Shown here one piece after another: positions 34,391 through 45,499 of a DNA stretch of 64,000 bases. Position 1 is the stretch's first letter; the number at the start of each line of letters is the position of its first letter. Both the position numbers and the translations under genes were made by a program. The DNA comes from Aegilops tauschii subsp. strangulata. Its lineage: Eukaryota > Streptophyta > Magnoliopsida > Poales > Poaceae. The notes beneath the pieces were generated by a model. It ran no database searches and had not been told where the DNA came from. It worked only from the letters and a program-made list of their open reading frames with translations. Location: assembly GCF_002575655.3 (NCBI RefSeq), contig NC_053040.3, positions 351,421,267-351,485,266 of the forward strand, given 5' to 3'.

Positions 34391-34876
34391 TGTCGGTGTC
34401 AAAACCGGCGGATCTCGGGTAGGGGGTCCCGAACCGTGCGTCTAAGGTCGATGGTAACAGGAGACAGGGGACACAATGTTTACCCAGGTTCGGGCCCTCT
34501 CTACGGAGGTAATACCCTACTTCCTGCTTGATTGATCTTGATGAATATGAGTATTACAAGAGTTGATATACCACGAGATCGTAATGGCTAAACCCTAAAA
34601 GCCTAGCCTGTATGACTATGGTAATGAGTATCTCTCCCCCCCCCCTCCGGACTAAGTCCTCCAGTTTATATAGACACCGGGAGGATCTAGGGTTACACAA
34701 GGTCGTTACAAAGAAAGGAATCTACATATTTGGTCGCCAAACTTGCCTTCCACGCCAAGGTGAGTCCCATCCGGACACGGGTGTAGTCTTCGGTCTTCGT
34801 GTCTTCACAGCCCGTCAGTCCGGCCCATGGCTAATAGGCCGGACGCGCGAGGACCCCTTAGTCCAGGACTCCCTCA
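34391..34876 (-). mobile_element. 5' LTR of the Gypsy element (right copy)
   Basis: Starts TGTCGGTGTCAAAACCGGCG and ends GACTCCCTCA on the plus strand. The minus-strand TATATAAA box at about 34665-34672 would drive the gag transcript. The minus-strand leader begins TTGGTGCTTTCATTGAGAG immediately inside the LTR; the primer tRNA was not identified. Confidence 0.9.
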
Positions 34877-34881
34877 GTCAT

Positions 34882-35540
34882 GGATCCTAAAGTATCCTTA
34901 TCGACTAAACTTGTTAAGTAAATAACACTGTTAGTGAATTTCCATCTAATAGCGGCATGCAATTCCAAGACGAGTTGGACGTGTGTGTGGCTTACTATTT
35001 CTCAAAGATTGTTATATTGTTTGATGTACTCCAATGAAAGACCTTGCTGCATGTTAATATGGGAACCCACATGGTGGTGCTCTCCTTCTTACTTGAGACG
35101 TCAGAATTTTTGGGGGCTACATGGATCTTCTTACTGCGGAGCTTCGCGTATTATTTTGATCCCATCTATCCAAGAAGAATCCAAAATTTTGCTTTTTTCA
35201 CCATCTCACACAGTCACCACCACCATAGTCGTTGCGAGAAAATCCTTTTCATGGTCACTACATGGGTCGTCAAACTATCTACCTATTGCAAGCAAAACCA
35301 ATGGAGTCTAAGCGTGGTGGAAAATTTATCAAGTCAGAGGATTCCAAGCCACCTATGCCCATCAACTTACATACCAGCCAATTTACTCTGCATTTTCCTT
35401 TTGTGACTTCTGCACACCCTACCCGTAGAAAATCTCCTCTTATTATGTCAAGAATATCGTTAACTTCAACCTGGAATGTCATTTGGTGTTAAATGATATA
35501 TGGCTTGGGAGATGAGGGCCACTTTCACAAGAGCTTCTCT
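34882..35540 (-). pseudogene. LINE remnant, reverse-transcriptase C-terminal part
   Basis: On the minus strand the segment reads LVKVALISQAIYHL (after small corrections), then FQVEVNDILDIIRGDFLR and KGKCRVNWLVCKLMGIGGLE. This order matches the region after the polymerase core in plant L1-type LINEs (usually an AIYHL, KGKC.VNW..VC.P...GGLG sequence). Stops and shifts are frequent. It is the same element as 25100-25642, split by the Gypsy insertion. Confidence 0.6.
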
Positions 35541-36502
35541 ACCATGCATGGTAGCATGCTTGCGATGCTAGGCCAAAAGCTTTCCATTGATTTTCTCTTC
35601 GAGGTGCTAGAAGTGTACTCCCCTGAGGCACGTCACTTAGAGGAGAGGCCGAAGTATCTCAAGGAAGTGCAAATTCTCGGGAAAAGTATTGAGGATCACA
35701 AAATTATTTGTGTCATCACATATAATTGTCATGGTAAGACTATTTTGGCGTATGTAACGATCTACTAGATATGTTCTATTTCAAAATAAATGTCTGTGCA
35801 GCTATTACCTATCATGTTGGCCTAAGCACCTAGCGTTTGCATGATAATGACAACATCCATGATGTGATCAACGCGCTTATACGTACGCAAGACATGACAT
35901 GACAAGTCGTAGGTGGGATGGCACAAATGTGTTGGTGCTAATGAAAGGGAGGACTCCTTGAGGAATTATGGTGGTGGCTTGAGAAAGAACAAGTACCATT
36001 AGATACTATTGCAACTGCTAAAAAAATATGGTCTTAGTTGATAAATAAAAGCAAGAGTCGATGTTACAAACTTTATCCATTTACAAACTTTATCCATTTG
36101 AATTTAGCGTCCCCCATACCACTAGTAATAGTGTATCCTAGGATTTGGTGACCCTAATTTTTTTTATTTTTCATATATCACATCCCTATTAAGAAAGTCA
36201 TTTAATTACATCCACATGTAGATGCTCCCTGTGTAATTGTGAATTTTCATGAAAAATGCATATGAGGGATAATTCGATACTTCTAAGCTAGGATTTGTCT
36301 TAGCTACAATAGTGCTAGTAGAGGTTCAACACTTCCATCAATATCCATATGGTATTTTTGAGGTGGAACTTAATTAGTTATTTTCCATGAAACCATTTTC
36401 TAGGGTGCTATGTTGGGTCTGGTACCAAGAGACGTGAAAAAATCGGGAACTTTCATGTGCATAATGCTTAGCGGTGATAGCAAGTTGTTTTGAGTCTATG
36501 CC
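35541..36502. other. Unclassified sequence, possibly more LINE remnant
   Basis: AT-rich, with no supported frame. The first 250 bp may extend the decayed LINE. A local repeat ACAAACTTTATCCATTT occurs twice near 36070-36100. Confidence 0.35.
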
Positions 36503-39018
36503 ACCTCCAACCCCTTTTTTTGCGAAGAGAACCCCAGATCTAAACTGAAATGAAACTGTGGTACAACACACCCCCAGAAAAAAGGAAATTACAAACAGAA
36601 CCCTTGGAGTCGACTCACCATACAACCCAGCGCGAGATGAGGGCGCGCCGCTGCCGCCGCTGCTCCCTCTCGGAGACAGCGAGTACCCTTGGACATGCGT
36701 ACCGAATGATGACGGACGGGAAGTCACCACCTTCTATCCAGCCGGACCAGCACGCCGGGAAGAGGATGAACTAGAGTAGTCTCGTCTACTACGCAACTTT
36801 ATTCTTGTAGACTCGTGTTGGGCCTCCAAGCGCAGAGTTTTGTAGGACAGTAGCAATTTTATCTCAAGTGGATGACCAAAGGTTTATCAATCCGTGGGAG
36901 GCGTAGGATGAAGATGGTCTCTCTCAAACAACCCTGCAACCAAATAATAAAAAGTCCCTTGTGTCCCCAACACACCAAATACAATGGTAAATTGTATAGG
37001 TGCACTAGTTCGGTGAAGAGATGGTGATACAAGTGTAGTGATGATAGTAGATATTGATTTTTGTAATAGGAATAATAAAAAACAGCAAGGTAGCAAGTAA
37101 CAAAAGTGAGCACAAACGGTATTGCAATGCTTGAAAATGAGGCCTAGGGTCCGTACTTTCACTAGTGCAATATCTCAACAATGCTAACATAATTGGATCA
37201 TATAACCATCCCTCACGTGCGATGAAGAATCACTCCAAAGTTCTTATCTAGCGGAGAACATAAGTAGAAATTGTTTGTAGGGTACGAAACCACCTCAAAG
37301 CTATTATTTCCAATCAATATATCCTAGAGTTCGTACTAAAATAACACCAAGCTATTCTTTCTGATCGATCTAACCAAGAGTTCATACTAAAATAACACCA
37401 TATGATACACATCAACCAACTCTAATGTCACCTAGATACTCCAGTGTCACCGCGAGTATCCGTGAGTTGATTATACGATATGCATCACACAATTTCAGAT
37501 TCATAATACTCAATCCAACACAAAGAACCTCAAAGAGTGCCCTAAGATTTCTACCGGAGAAACAAAGACAAGAACGTCCATCAATCGCCATGCATAGATT
37601 ACCCCAATGTCACCTCGGGAATCCGTGAGTTGAGTGCCAAAAGACATATCAGGTGAATCATTATGATACCCCATTGTCACCCCGAGTATTCATAGCAAGA
37701 CATACATCAAGTGTTCTCAAATCAATAAAAGTATTCAATCCGATAAAAGAAAATCTCAAAGGGAATACTCAATGCATCACAACAAATAGAGAGGGAGAAA
37801 CACCATATGATCCAACTATATTAACAAAGCCTGCGATACATCAAGATCGTGACATCTCAAGAACATGAGAGAGAGAGAGATTAAACATATAGCTACTGGT
37901 ACAAACCCTCAGCCCCGAGGGTTTACTACTCCCTCCTCATCATGGTGGCCGTCAGGATGATGAAGATGGCCACCGGTGACGATTTTCCCCTCCGGCGGAG
38001 TGCGGCAACAGGGTCTAGATTGGTTTCTCGTGGCTATAGAGGCTTGCGGCGGCGGAACTTCTGATCTAGGGTTATCTTCCGGGGTTTTGCAATATTTGGG
38101 AATTTATAGGGCGAAGAGGCGGTGCGGGAGGCCACCGAGGTGGGCACAACCCACCAGCGTGCGCCCAGGTGAGTTATGCCTCCTCGGGTCACCCCTCTGG
38201 TACTTCTTTGGCCCACTGGATGTCTTTTGGTCCAAAAAAATCTCCAAAAAGTTTCGCTGCATTTGGACTCCGTTTGGTATTGATTTTCTACGAAGTAAAA
38301 AAAACAAGCAAAAAACAGCAACTGGCACTGGGCACTATGTCAATAGGTTAGTCCCAAACAATGATATAATGTTGCTATAAAATGATTGTAAAACATCCAA
38401 GAATGATAATATAACAACATGGAACAATAAAAAATTATAGATACATTGGAGACGTATCAAGCAGCACCACATGCGCCGGCTTGAGACGTCACGATTACGT
38501 CAAGACACCTTTGCAGACGAAATCCAACAAATCCAAAGCCCACAATTAGGCCTCCTACAGACCTTAGCATCCCCACATTGCTGCCGGAGGTAACATCGAT
38601 GCGACAACGATAGGGCCCAAGGACGAGATACCCACATCACAGAACGAGCGTCGCCTCGTCGATCGCTCAAGGGGAACCAAACCTTGCCGGATCCCATGAT
38701 CCACGAGCAACACGAGCCACCAGCTCCTCGCCGAAGCCCACAACCCTGGCGGATAAGGACAGGATCAGCAGCACAATTATTCCTCAACCGAACCACAGAT
38801 ACATCCTCAATGCCGCTGGCCGGAGCACTCAAACGCTACACTATGTGCACCGGGGATAGGATCCAAGGTTCCCCCACCCTCCGCCGCCGGAGCGGCCGCC
38901 GGAGGGTGAGGAAACCATCGGAAACTTTGTTAGACACTACGGTCGCCTTTGCGTTCGCCTCAGTCTCCTGTAGCGCAAACCGTCTCGGAGCAGTTTAATA
39001 ATTTTGTTACCTCCAACC
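36503..39018 (-). mobile_element. 5'-truncated retroposon with 10-bp target duplication, split by a solo LTR
   Basis: The direct repeat ACCTCCAACC flanks the unit (36503-36512 and 39009-39018). Read on the minus strand the element ends GGGGTTCTCTTCGCAAAAAAA, a short poly(A), next to the left duplication. With the solo LTR at 36780-38459 removed, the element is about 810 bp. It is rich in GC, has no reverse transcriptase, and contains no recognised gene, so it is a truncated LINE-type or SINE-like retroposon. The combination of poly(A) tail and a duplication of this size supports target-primed insertion. Confidence 0.7.
36780..38459 (-). mobile_element. Solo Gypsy LTR (TGATACGTCTCC type, inverted)
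   Basis: The right end is ATACATTGGAGACGTATCA, which on the minus strand gives the LTR start TGATACGTCTCCAATG. The left end aligns with the LTR at 43849 (TCTCGTCTACTACGCAACTT against TGATGTCTACTGTGCAACTT). Flanking bases are AGTAG (36775-36779) and AGCAG (38460-38464), a likely 5-bp duplication with one change. The retroposon sequence continues on both sides, so this is a solo LTR left by recombination between the two LTRs of a full element. Confidence 0.75.
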
Positions 39019-42000
39019 TCACTTGAGTTGCTAGCTCGGGCACTTTGCTTCCAAAGGTGATTCTGAACCATCCGGTATCTCTGGGTGCTATAGGACACTT
39101 CCAAGGAAGTAGTTTCTTCTTGCTCAATGGTTCAAATTCTGAATGTGTTAATAACTTCTTGGTGAGATGCTTGGAACCTCCTGGCGGGTTCCCTTTAAAG
39201 TTTCTATAAATAGACCCCTTGCCTCTTGAGTTGGGTGACGGAAATTGAGAAGGCAAAAGTGCTTGTCGATAAAGCCCCTTTATTTTGTGCTTGACCTTTG
39301 TTCCTCCTATCATGCATTTTGATCCCTCAAAGAGGAGAGAAAGATTTTATGGGTTTTTAGCATAGCTTGTTTATCTTATGGGGAGTTCCTCCGAGTGGCT
39401 AGTGATTTTCATGTTTAATTTTAGAGAGTGCGCCTCCTAGATGGTTATGGTCACTTGGAAGCCTTCAATTTAGGGAGGAGTAAAGGAGTTTGTACAAGGT
39501 TGGAGATTGTCTAGTTTATGTGAAGATCCAACGCGAGTTAAGCCTTAACATTTGTGGTTGACCATGGCGGGATTGGTGGGCTTAGGCCTTAATGGTTCAT
39601 AAGCCAAGACCTTTGTGGTCTTAAGACTTTGTGTTTGAACGTCTTTGAACAAGGACTAGGATTGTGCCGAGAATCCGAGCTTGGGGATACATCTCCATGT
39701 TTGTGATCCCTATTTCATGCTCCTTTACTTATTGCAAGTTTCATTCGGATAATACTTTCTGCTAACTTGAATAGGTGGGTGTTGTACGCATCAAGAGTTT
39801 AGAGTCTAAAAAGCAAACTAAATTTTTACTACATATAACTTTCAATTCGCTCTTCCCCTATAGACACATAAATGATCCTACAAGTATTACCCAATATTGG
39901 CTTATGAGTAGTGGTTCTTTCTTGAAGGCATTGTCTTGGAGTCTTGCATATTTGTTTAGTCACAAGTCACTCAACTAATGGATTATGGTCCACGATGACA
40001 TGGCCGGTGGTAGTATTCTAGATATGCTGCCACGAGGCAAGTGCAATGTGGATTACAACATGATATATCTTTCTTTCATTTTTATAATGTTTACTTAGCA
40101 ACAATGCTTCACATTTCTTGCAATTTCTTAATATTTAATAATACTATATAGTAGTGTGCATGAAGTGATGTAGAGGTCGAGACTTATTGAGTCATGTTTG
40201 CACGGTATTGGCCTACTGTGCGGGGTCGATGAGCATGGTGTTGTGACAATCTTGAGAGAAAACCCTGATCTTATTAAGGATCTAGCAATACTAGCTGATG
40301 AGTGTATCTTTTACACTCATCGCACCGTTGTTTAAATCAGTTTATCATATAAAATCAGAGATATTCCCTCTGATATTGCCACTAATGACTAATGAGTGCA
40401 AGAGATTGAAAAATCCTGTCCTTATTTTATTGCCGCAAGGAAATAGGCTATACATGGGTAAAAATCACCATTTATATGGAAAGAAGCAATATGGAGAAAG
40501 AAGAGATCAATTGGGAGGCGCACCAGTGGAAAAAGAGCGCAAGACGGTGATACAAGTGTGTGCGCTCGTACCAAGCGCCCATGGCACCGTGGTGTCCAAC
40601 CCTCCAGCTTTTATAAAGTGCCCTGTACTAGATTCGCGAAGAGCAATCGCCAAAACCTCCATCTCCGCACCAGAAACCATTCACAAACCCTGGGCACCGT
40701 CATTTCCCATCTCATCTCCATAACCACCACTGTAGCAATCCATCTCCAAGTTAGCCATAATTGTAATCTTGTATCGCATCTGGAAACCATTGTAAGACAT
40801 ATAATCGATAAAGCTTTCATCTTGATGCCTTCTTCATAGATTTTTTTGTGTGATCCGATCGCCATGTTTGAGTAATTCGATATGGCAATGGGTTGAGGCA
40901 TAGCCTTGAAGCTCGATGTGTTTGTATGAGGGATCAATGGAATAACTTTGAACGAATATCATGTATGTGTGGAATAAAATTGCATCATATTTGTCCCTTG
41001 TCTCTCTCACGTTCTTCGAGCCTGCAGGTACCCACGATCATGGATTTTCAGCCAGGAGGAGGTTAGGATCATGGAGGAAGTGGAGCACTATTCTGAACAC
41101 CACTGACACAAAGGTTCAATATGGTAGCATGAAGCCAATCCTTGGGGATACATGAGGTCTAGTCATTAAACGTCCAATGCTTTTGTCAATTTAACTTAAT
41201 TACCAAGGTAACCCCGCGTGACGGATAGGGCCTACGGTTGGACAGTTGACTCTTGATGCAAGGCGCATTCCGGTCAAGTCATAATTTTTACACATCCCCC
41301 ACTTTGAGCCGTTGCAACCACATCCTAATAGGTGTCTTCTAGGGCACAAATTAAGATCCTGATGGTACCGATCACAAACATTTGGTTGTAAGAATCAAGT
41401 CCTCATACCCATGCTTGTTTTTATTATAAGTATTTACGGTAGCAACTTGATTACGATCTGAAAGAAACTGGAATTAAATTCTCACGCAAGAGCTTGGTAC
41501 AAACCCTTGTCGTAAGTGCACTTCCTCTCATGGGTTCGATAACTCAAGACCACACCTTGGGGAAAGAGGTTGGGAACCTTTCTGCTATCCATAACCAGAT
41601 CACCAAAGCGACTCAACACTGGTGCATATTGACACCACTCATCTTACGTCAGGGGGGCACACCAAAAATACTTTTCCGCCACCGCAAGCTTCCGTTGTCG
41701 CGCATGACTTCCACTTTGGTCTCCTTCATTGGGGACAAACTACCATCCAACTTTGATAGTTGAAGTGATGTAAGTGAAGGCACTATTTCTGAGTTTTGGA
41801 CCCTCACATCTTCATTGGTCGCGAGCAAAAAATTTGGGTGCAGGTATTTGCTTCGAGCGTCTTTGAGTGGACAACTTGGATTGCATAGTTCATGAGATTC
41901 AACAATGGTTGCGTTAGATCCATGTTGATATGGCCAGGGCCGACTCTAGGCCTAGGTGGGAGGGACGACCGCCTAGGCCCTAGGCCTAGGGGCAAGAGGA

Positions 42001-42165
42001 AGGAACCCATACTTTACATTAGAAGGAAAGGAAACACGTTGATCAATTTGGTGACTGGTTGTACCTATACATGGGAGCTAGTGTGGTTGCTTCATACGAG
42101 AAGGGAAAGCCCATGATCTGCAGGCCATGGGGAGGAAAATAAAGGTTCACAAGCTTCTCCCTTGC
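39019..42165. other. Decayed LTR-like sequence, unclassified
   Basis: The part at about 39180-39850 (GGGGAGTTCCTCCGAGTGGC, GTGTTTGAACGTCTTTG, a terminal AAAAAGCAAACTAAATTTT) resembles the transcribed region of a Triticeae LTR. The part at 40150-41030 has a TTTATAAAG box and an AACCCTCCAGC segment that could be another LTR. At 41940-41993 CTAGGCCTAGG palindromes cluster. No frame carries a recognisable domain. Boundaries and classes could not be fixed by eye. Confidence 0.35.
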
Positions 42166-42171
42166 CCGTTC

Positions 42172-42505
42172 TTAGTTTTTTTATGAAATGCAGCAGGCAC
42201 TGCTTTTCATTCGTTAAGAGGGGGGAAAAGACTTGTTATAGGGTATATATGCTATTGTCAAGTGACAAGAATGGAAGGGAAAAGGCAAACACTGTTAGTT
42301 ACAAGCTACAAGGTCTACTGAAGGCCAAAAGGCGACTACCCCAGCCATTTCACTCATTTGATTCATGCATGAAGCCAGGTTCAGATCTCTTCCAGGATTG
42401 CAGGTGCTTAGAAAGTCGCAGGCCTTCAGGTTGAAGATCCTATTATTCCTATCTTTCCAAGTCATGTAGCATATGGTCATGCAAAGCAAAGAGTGATGTT
42501 TAACA
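42172..42505 (-). pseudogene. LINE 3' fragment
   Basis: On the minus strand the sequence reads TICYMTWKDRNNRIFNLK, like the W..IWKERN.RIF motif that follows the zinc-binding region of plant LINE reverse transcriptases. It then ends GCAGTGCCTGCTGCATTTCA followed by TAAAAAAA, a short poly(A) at about 42172-42178. Only about 330 bp remain. Confidence 0.6.
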
Positions 42506-42962
42506 ATTCTGTTACTGGGTGCAAAAGTTTCTGTTTTTGCACAGAATTAAGTCAACTATCATCCACACTATCCCAACTGCTTTACTTGGTACTTTATAGA
42601 AACAAAAGCTGTAAAAAATGATTACTACGGTAGACTAATCATGTGAACACATAAAAATAGTAGAGGTAGATATTGGGTTGTCTCCCAACAAGCACTTTTC
42701 TTTAATGCCTTTTTAGCTAGGCGTGATGATTTTAATGATGCTCACATAAAAGATAAGAATTGAAATATAACAGGAGCATCATGAAGCATATGACTAGCAC
42801 GTTTAAGCCTAACCCACTTCCTATGCATAGGGATTTTGTGAGCAAATAATTTATGGGAGCAAGAATCAACTAGCATAGGAAGGAAAAACAAGCAAAACTT
42901 CAAGATTTTCAACACATAGAGAGGAAACTTGATATTAGTGAGATATGTAAAAGCATATGTTC

Positions 42963-43784
42963 CTATCTCACAATAATTTTCAGTAGCATCATGAATGAAT
43001 TCAACAATATAGCTATCACATAAAGCATTCTTTTCATGATCCACATGCATAATTTTTTTATTACTCTCCACATAAGCAAATTTATTCTCAAGAATAGTGT
43101 GGGAGCAAACTCGGTGAAATAACTATCATATGACACTTGATTCACATAATCAATTTGAGCATTAAAATAATGATGACAAGTTTCATGGATATCATTACTC
43201 TTTATAGCATACATATATATCATCACAATAATCATCATAGATATCAACTTTTTATCATAGTCAATTGAAACCTCTTCCAAAATAGTAGATTCATCATTAA
43301 ATAAAGTCATAACCTCACCAAATCCACTTTTATCAATATTTTCATAAGATTCAACACCCTCCAAAATAGTGGGATCATTGCTTCCTAGCGTTGACACTCT
43401 TCCAAACCCACTTTCATCAATATAATCATCATAAATAGGAGGCATGCTATCATCGTAATAAATTTGCTCATCAAGACTTGGGGGACTAAAAATATCATCT
43501 TCATCAAACATAGCATCCCCAAGCTTATGGCTTTGCATATCATTAACATCATCGATATTCAAAGAATTCATACTAGCAACATTGCAATCATGCTTATCAC
43601 TCAAAGATTTTATGCCAAACATTTTATTGAATTCTTCTTCTAACTGTTGAGCACAATTTTCCTTTCCATCATTTTCAAGAAAGACATGATAAAGACGAAT
43701 AATACGAGGCAACCTCAATTCCATTTTTTGTAGCTTTCTTTTATAAACCAAACTAGTGATAAAACAAGAAACTAAAAGATTCAA
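42963..43784 (-). CDS. ORF of a non-autonomous Gypsy, function unknown
   Basis: A 273-residue frame, the first long ORF after the primer-binding site and therefore in the gag position. The middle is rich in aspartate, serine and tyrosine (LGDAMFDEDDIFSPPSLDEQ, then YYDDSMPPIYDDYIDESGFG) with two diverged SGFG.V.TL repeats at about residues 124-165. No gag, zinc-knuckle or protease motif is visible. The C-terminus (MIIVMIYMYAIK onward) is hydrophobic and may result from a frameshift, since a neighbouring frame (43071-42742) carries NALCDSYIVEFIHDATENY in the expected continuation. I regard it as the altered product of a defective element. Confidence 0.5.
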   Translation of the reverse strand: MNLLVSCFITSLVYKRKLQKMELRLPRIIRLYHVFLENDGKENCAQQLEEEFNKMFGIKSLSDKHDCNVASMNSLNIDDVNDMQSHKLGDAMFDEDDIFSPPSLDEQIYYDDSMPPIYDDYIDESGFGRVSTLGSNDPTILEGVESYENIDKSGFGEVMTLFNDESTILEEVSIDYDKKLISMMIIVMIYMYAIKSNDIHETCHHYFNAQIDYVNQVSYDSYFTEFAPTLFLRINLLMWRVIKKLCMWIMKRMLYVIAILLNSFMMLLKIIVR

Positions 43785-43821
43785 TTACAAGATCTAAAGA
43801 TATACCTTGAAGCACTCACCT

Positions 43822-43838
43822 CCCCGGCAACGGCGCGA
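43822..43838 (-). other. Primer-binding site, tRNA-Asp type
   Basis: The plus strand reads CCCCGGCAACGGCGC here. This matches the 3' end of plant tRNA-Asp (CCCCGGCAACGGCGCCA) except at the last bases, and lies about 10 bp inside the LTR. It shows the element runs on the minus strand. Confidence 0.75.
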
Positions 43839-43848
43839 GAAAAGAGCT

Positions 43849-45499
43849 TGATGTCTACTGTGCAACTTTATTCTTGTAGAACCGTGTTGGGCTCCAAGCG
43901 CAGTGTTTTGTAGGACAGTAGCAATTTTCCCTCAAGTGGATGACCTAAGGTTTATCAATCCGTGCGAGGCATAGGATGACGATGTGCTCTCTCAAACAAC
44001 CCTGCAATCAAATACAAGAAATCTCTTGTGACCCCAACACACCAAATACAATGGTAAATTGTATAGGTGCACTAGTTCGGCGAAGAGATGGTGATACAAG
44101 TGTAGTATGGATAGTAGATATAGGTTTTTGTAATATGAAAATATAGAAACAAGGTAACAAATAGTAAAACGGAACACAAACGATATTGCAATGCTTGAAA
44201 ATAAGGCCTAGGGTTCATAATTTCACTAGTGCAATCTCTCAACAATGCTAACATAATTGAATCATATAATAATCCCTCAACGTGCGACGAAGAGTCACTC
44301 CAAAGTTCTTATCTAGCGGAGAACATAAGATGTAATTGTTTGTAGGGTATGAAACCACCTCAAAGTTATCCTTTCCGATCAATCTATTGAGCTATTCCTT
44401 TAAGTGTCACAAACAACCCTAGAATTCGTACTAAAATAACATCATATGATAAACATCAACCAACTCTAATGTCACCTAGATACTCCAATGTCACCACAAG
44501 TATATGTGAGTTGATTATACGATATGCATCAAACAACTTCAGATTCATAATATTCAATCCAACACAAAGAACTTCAAAGAGTGCCCCAAGATTTCTTCCA
44601 GAGAAAGTAGGACGAAAACGTGCATCAAACCCTATGCATAGATTACCCCAATGTCACCTCGGGAATCCGTGAGTTGAGTGCCAAAACATACATCAAGTGA
44701 ATCAATATAATACCCCATTGTCACCATGGGTATTCATATGCAAGACATACATCGAGTGTTCTCAAATCCATAAAAGTATTAATTCCGATAATAGTGAAAC
44801 CTATAAAAACTCAATTCATCACAACAAGATAGAGAGGGGAAAACACCATATGATCCAACTATATTAACAAAGCTCGCGGTACATCAAGAGCGTGTCAAAT
44901 CAGGAACACGAGAGAGAGAGAGAGAGAGAGAGAGATCAAACACATAGCTACTGGTACAATCCCTCAGCCCCGAGGGTGGACTACTCCCTCCTCATCATGG
45001 TGCCCGTCGGGATGATGAAGATGGCCTCCGGTGATGATTTCCCCCTCCGGCAGGGTGCCAGAATGGGCTCCCGATTGAGTCTTCGTGGATACAGAGGCTT
45101 GCGGCGGCGGAACATCCCATCTAGGGTTATTTTGGGGGGTTTCTGTATTTATAGGATTTTTTGGCGTCAGTCTCATGTCAAGATGGGCTTCGAGGGGCCC
45201 ACTACCCACCAGGGCACGCCAGATGGGGGTGGTGCACCCTGGTACCTAGTGGCCACCTCCTTCCCCTTCTAGTCCTCCCATGAAGCTTCTAGTGCCTCTT
45301 TTGTTCCCAAAAAAACGTCAAAAAGTTTCGCTGCATTTGGAGAACTTCCACTTCCGCACAAAAAACAACACCATGGTAGTTCTGCTGAAAACATCGTCAG
45401 TCAGGGTTAGTTCCATTCAAATCATACCAAAACCACATATAATTATTGTAAACATGGCATGAATACTTCATAAATTATAGATACATTGGAGACGTATCA
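43849..45499 (-). mobile_element. 5' LTR of the non-autonomous Gypsy
   Basis: On the plus strand it begins TGATGTCTACTGTGCAACTT and ends ATACATTGGAGACGTATCA, 1651 bp with TG...CA ends on the minus strand. It is closely similar to the solo LTR at 36780-38459. An (AG)n tract lies at about 44908-44934. It has inserted into the Sabrina-like LTR to its right. Confidence 0.8.

Larger units (their letters stand above)
25643..34876 (-). mobile_element. Complete non-autonomous Gypsy retrotransposon with an antisense gene
   Basis: The element is 9234 bp, bounded by LTRs of 482 and 486 bp and a GTCAT duplication. Gag and protease are on the minus strand, so the right LTR is the 5' LTR. Minus-strand orientation is supported by a TTCAGGGGCTAC polypurine-like tract just inside the left LTR and by TATATAAA boxes on that strand. 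No reverse transcriptase, RNase H or integrase is present, so replication needs another element. A spliced gene of a different type is encoded on the opposite strand at 26672-29790. I count 18 substitutions between the LTRs over about 480 aligned bases, near 4 percent. At the commonly used grass LTR rate of 1.3e-8 per site per year this would be roughly 1.4 million years. Confidence 0.9.
42506..43848 (-). mobile_element. 5' internal part of a non-autonomous Gypsy (minus)
   Basis: It runs leftward from the primer-binding site next to the LTR at 43849-45499. It contains the 273-codon ORF below, then the GTTGGGAGACAACCCAA landmark near 42670-42690 and CAAAAACAGAAACTTTTGCA at about 42519-42538. 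The same landmarks appear in the Sabrina-like element at 9030 and 9200, so the two elements share their internal layout. The 3' part of the element and its second LTR are missing. Confidence 0.7.

Noticed and set aside
40298..40937. ORFs of 141 and 108 codons on opposite strands
   Set aside because: No domain, LTR-like surroundings with a TTTATAAAG box, and overlapping frames.
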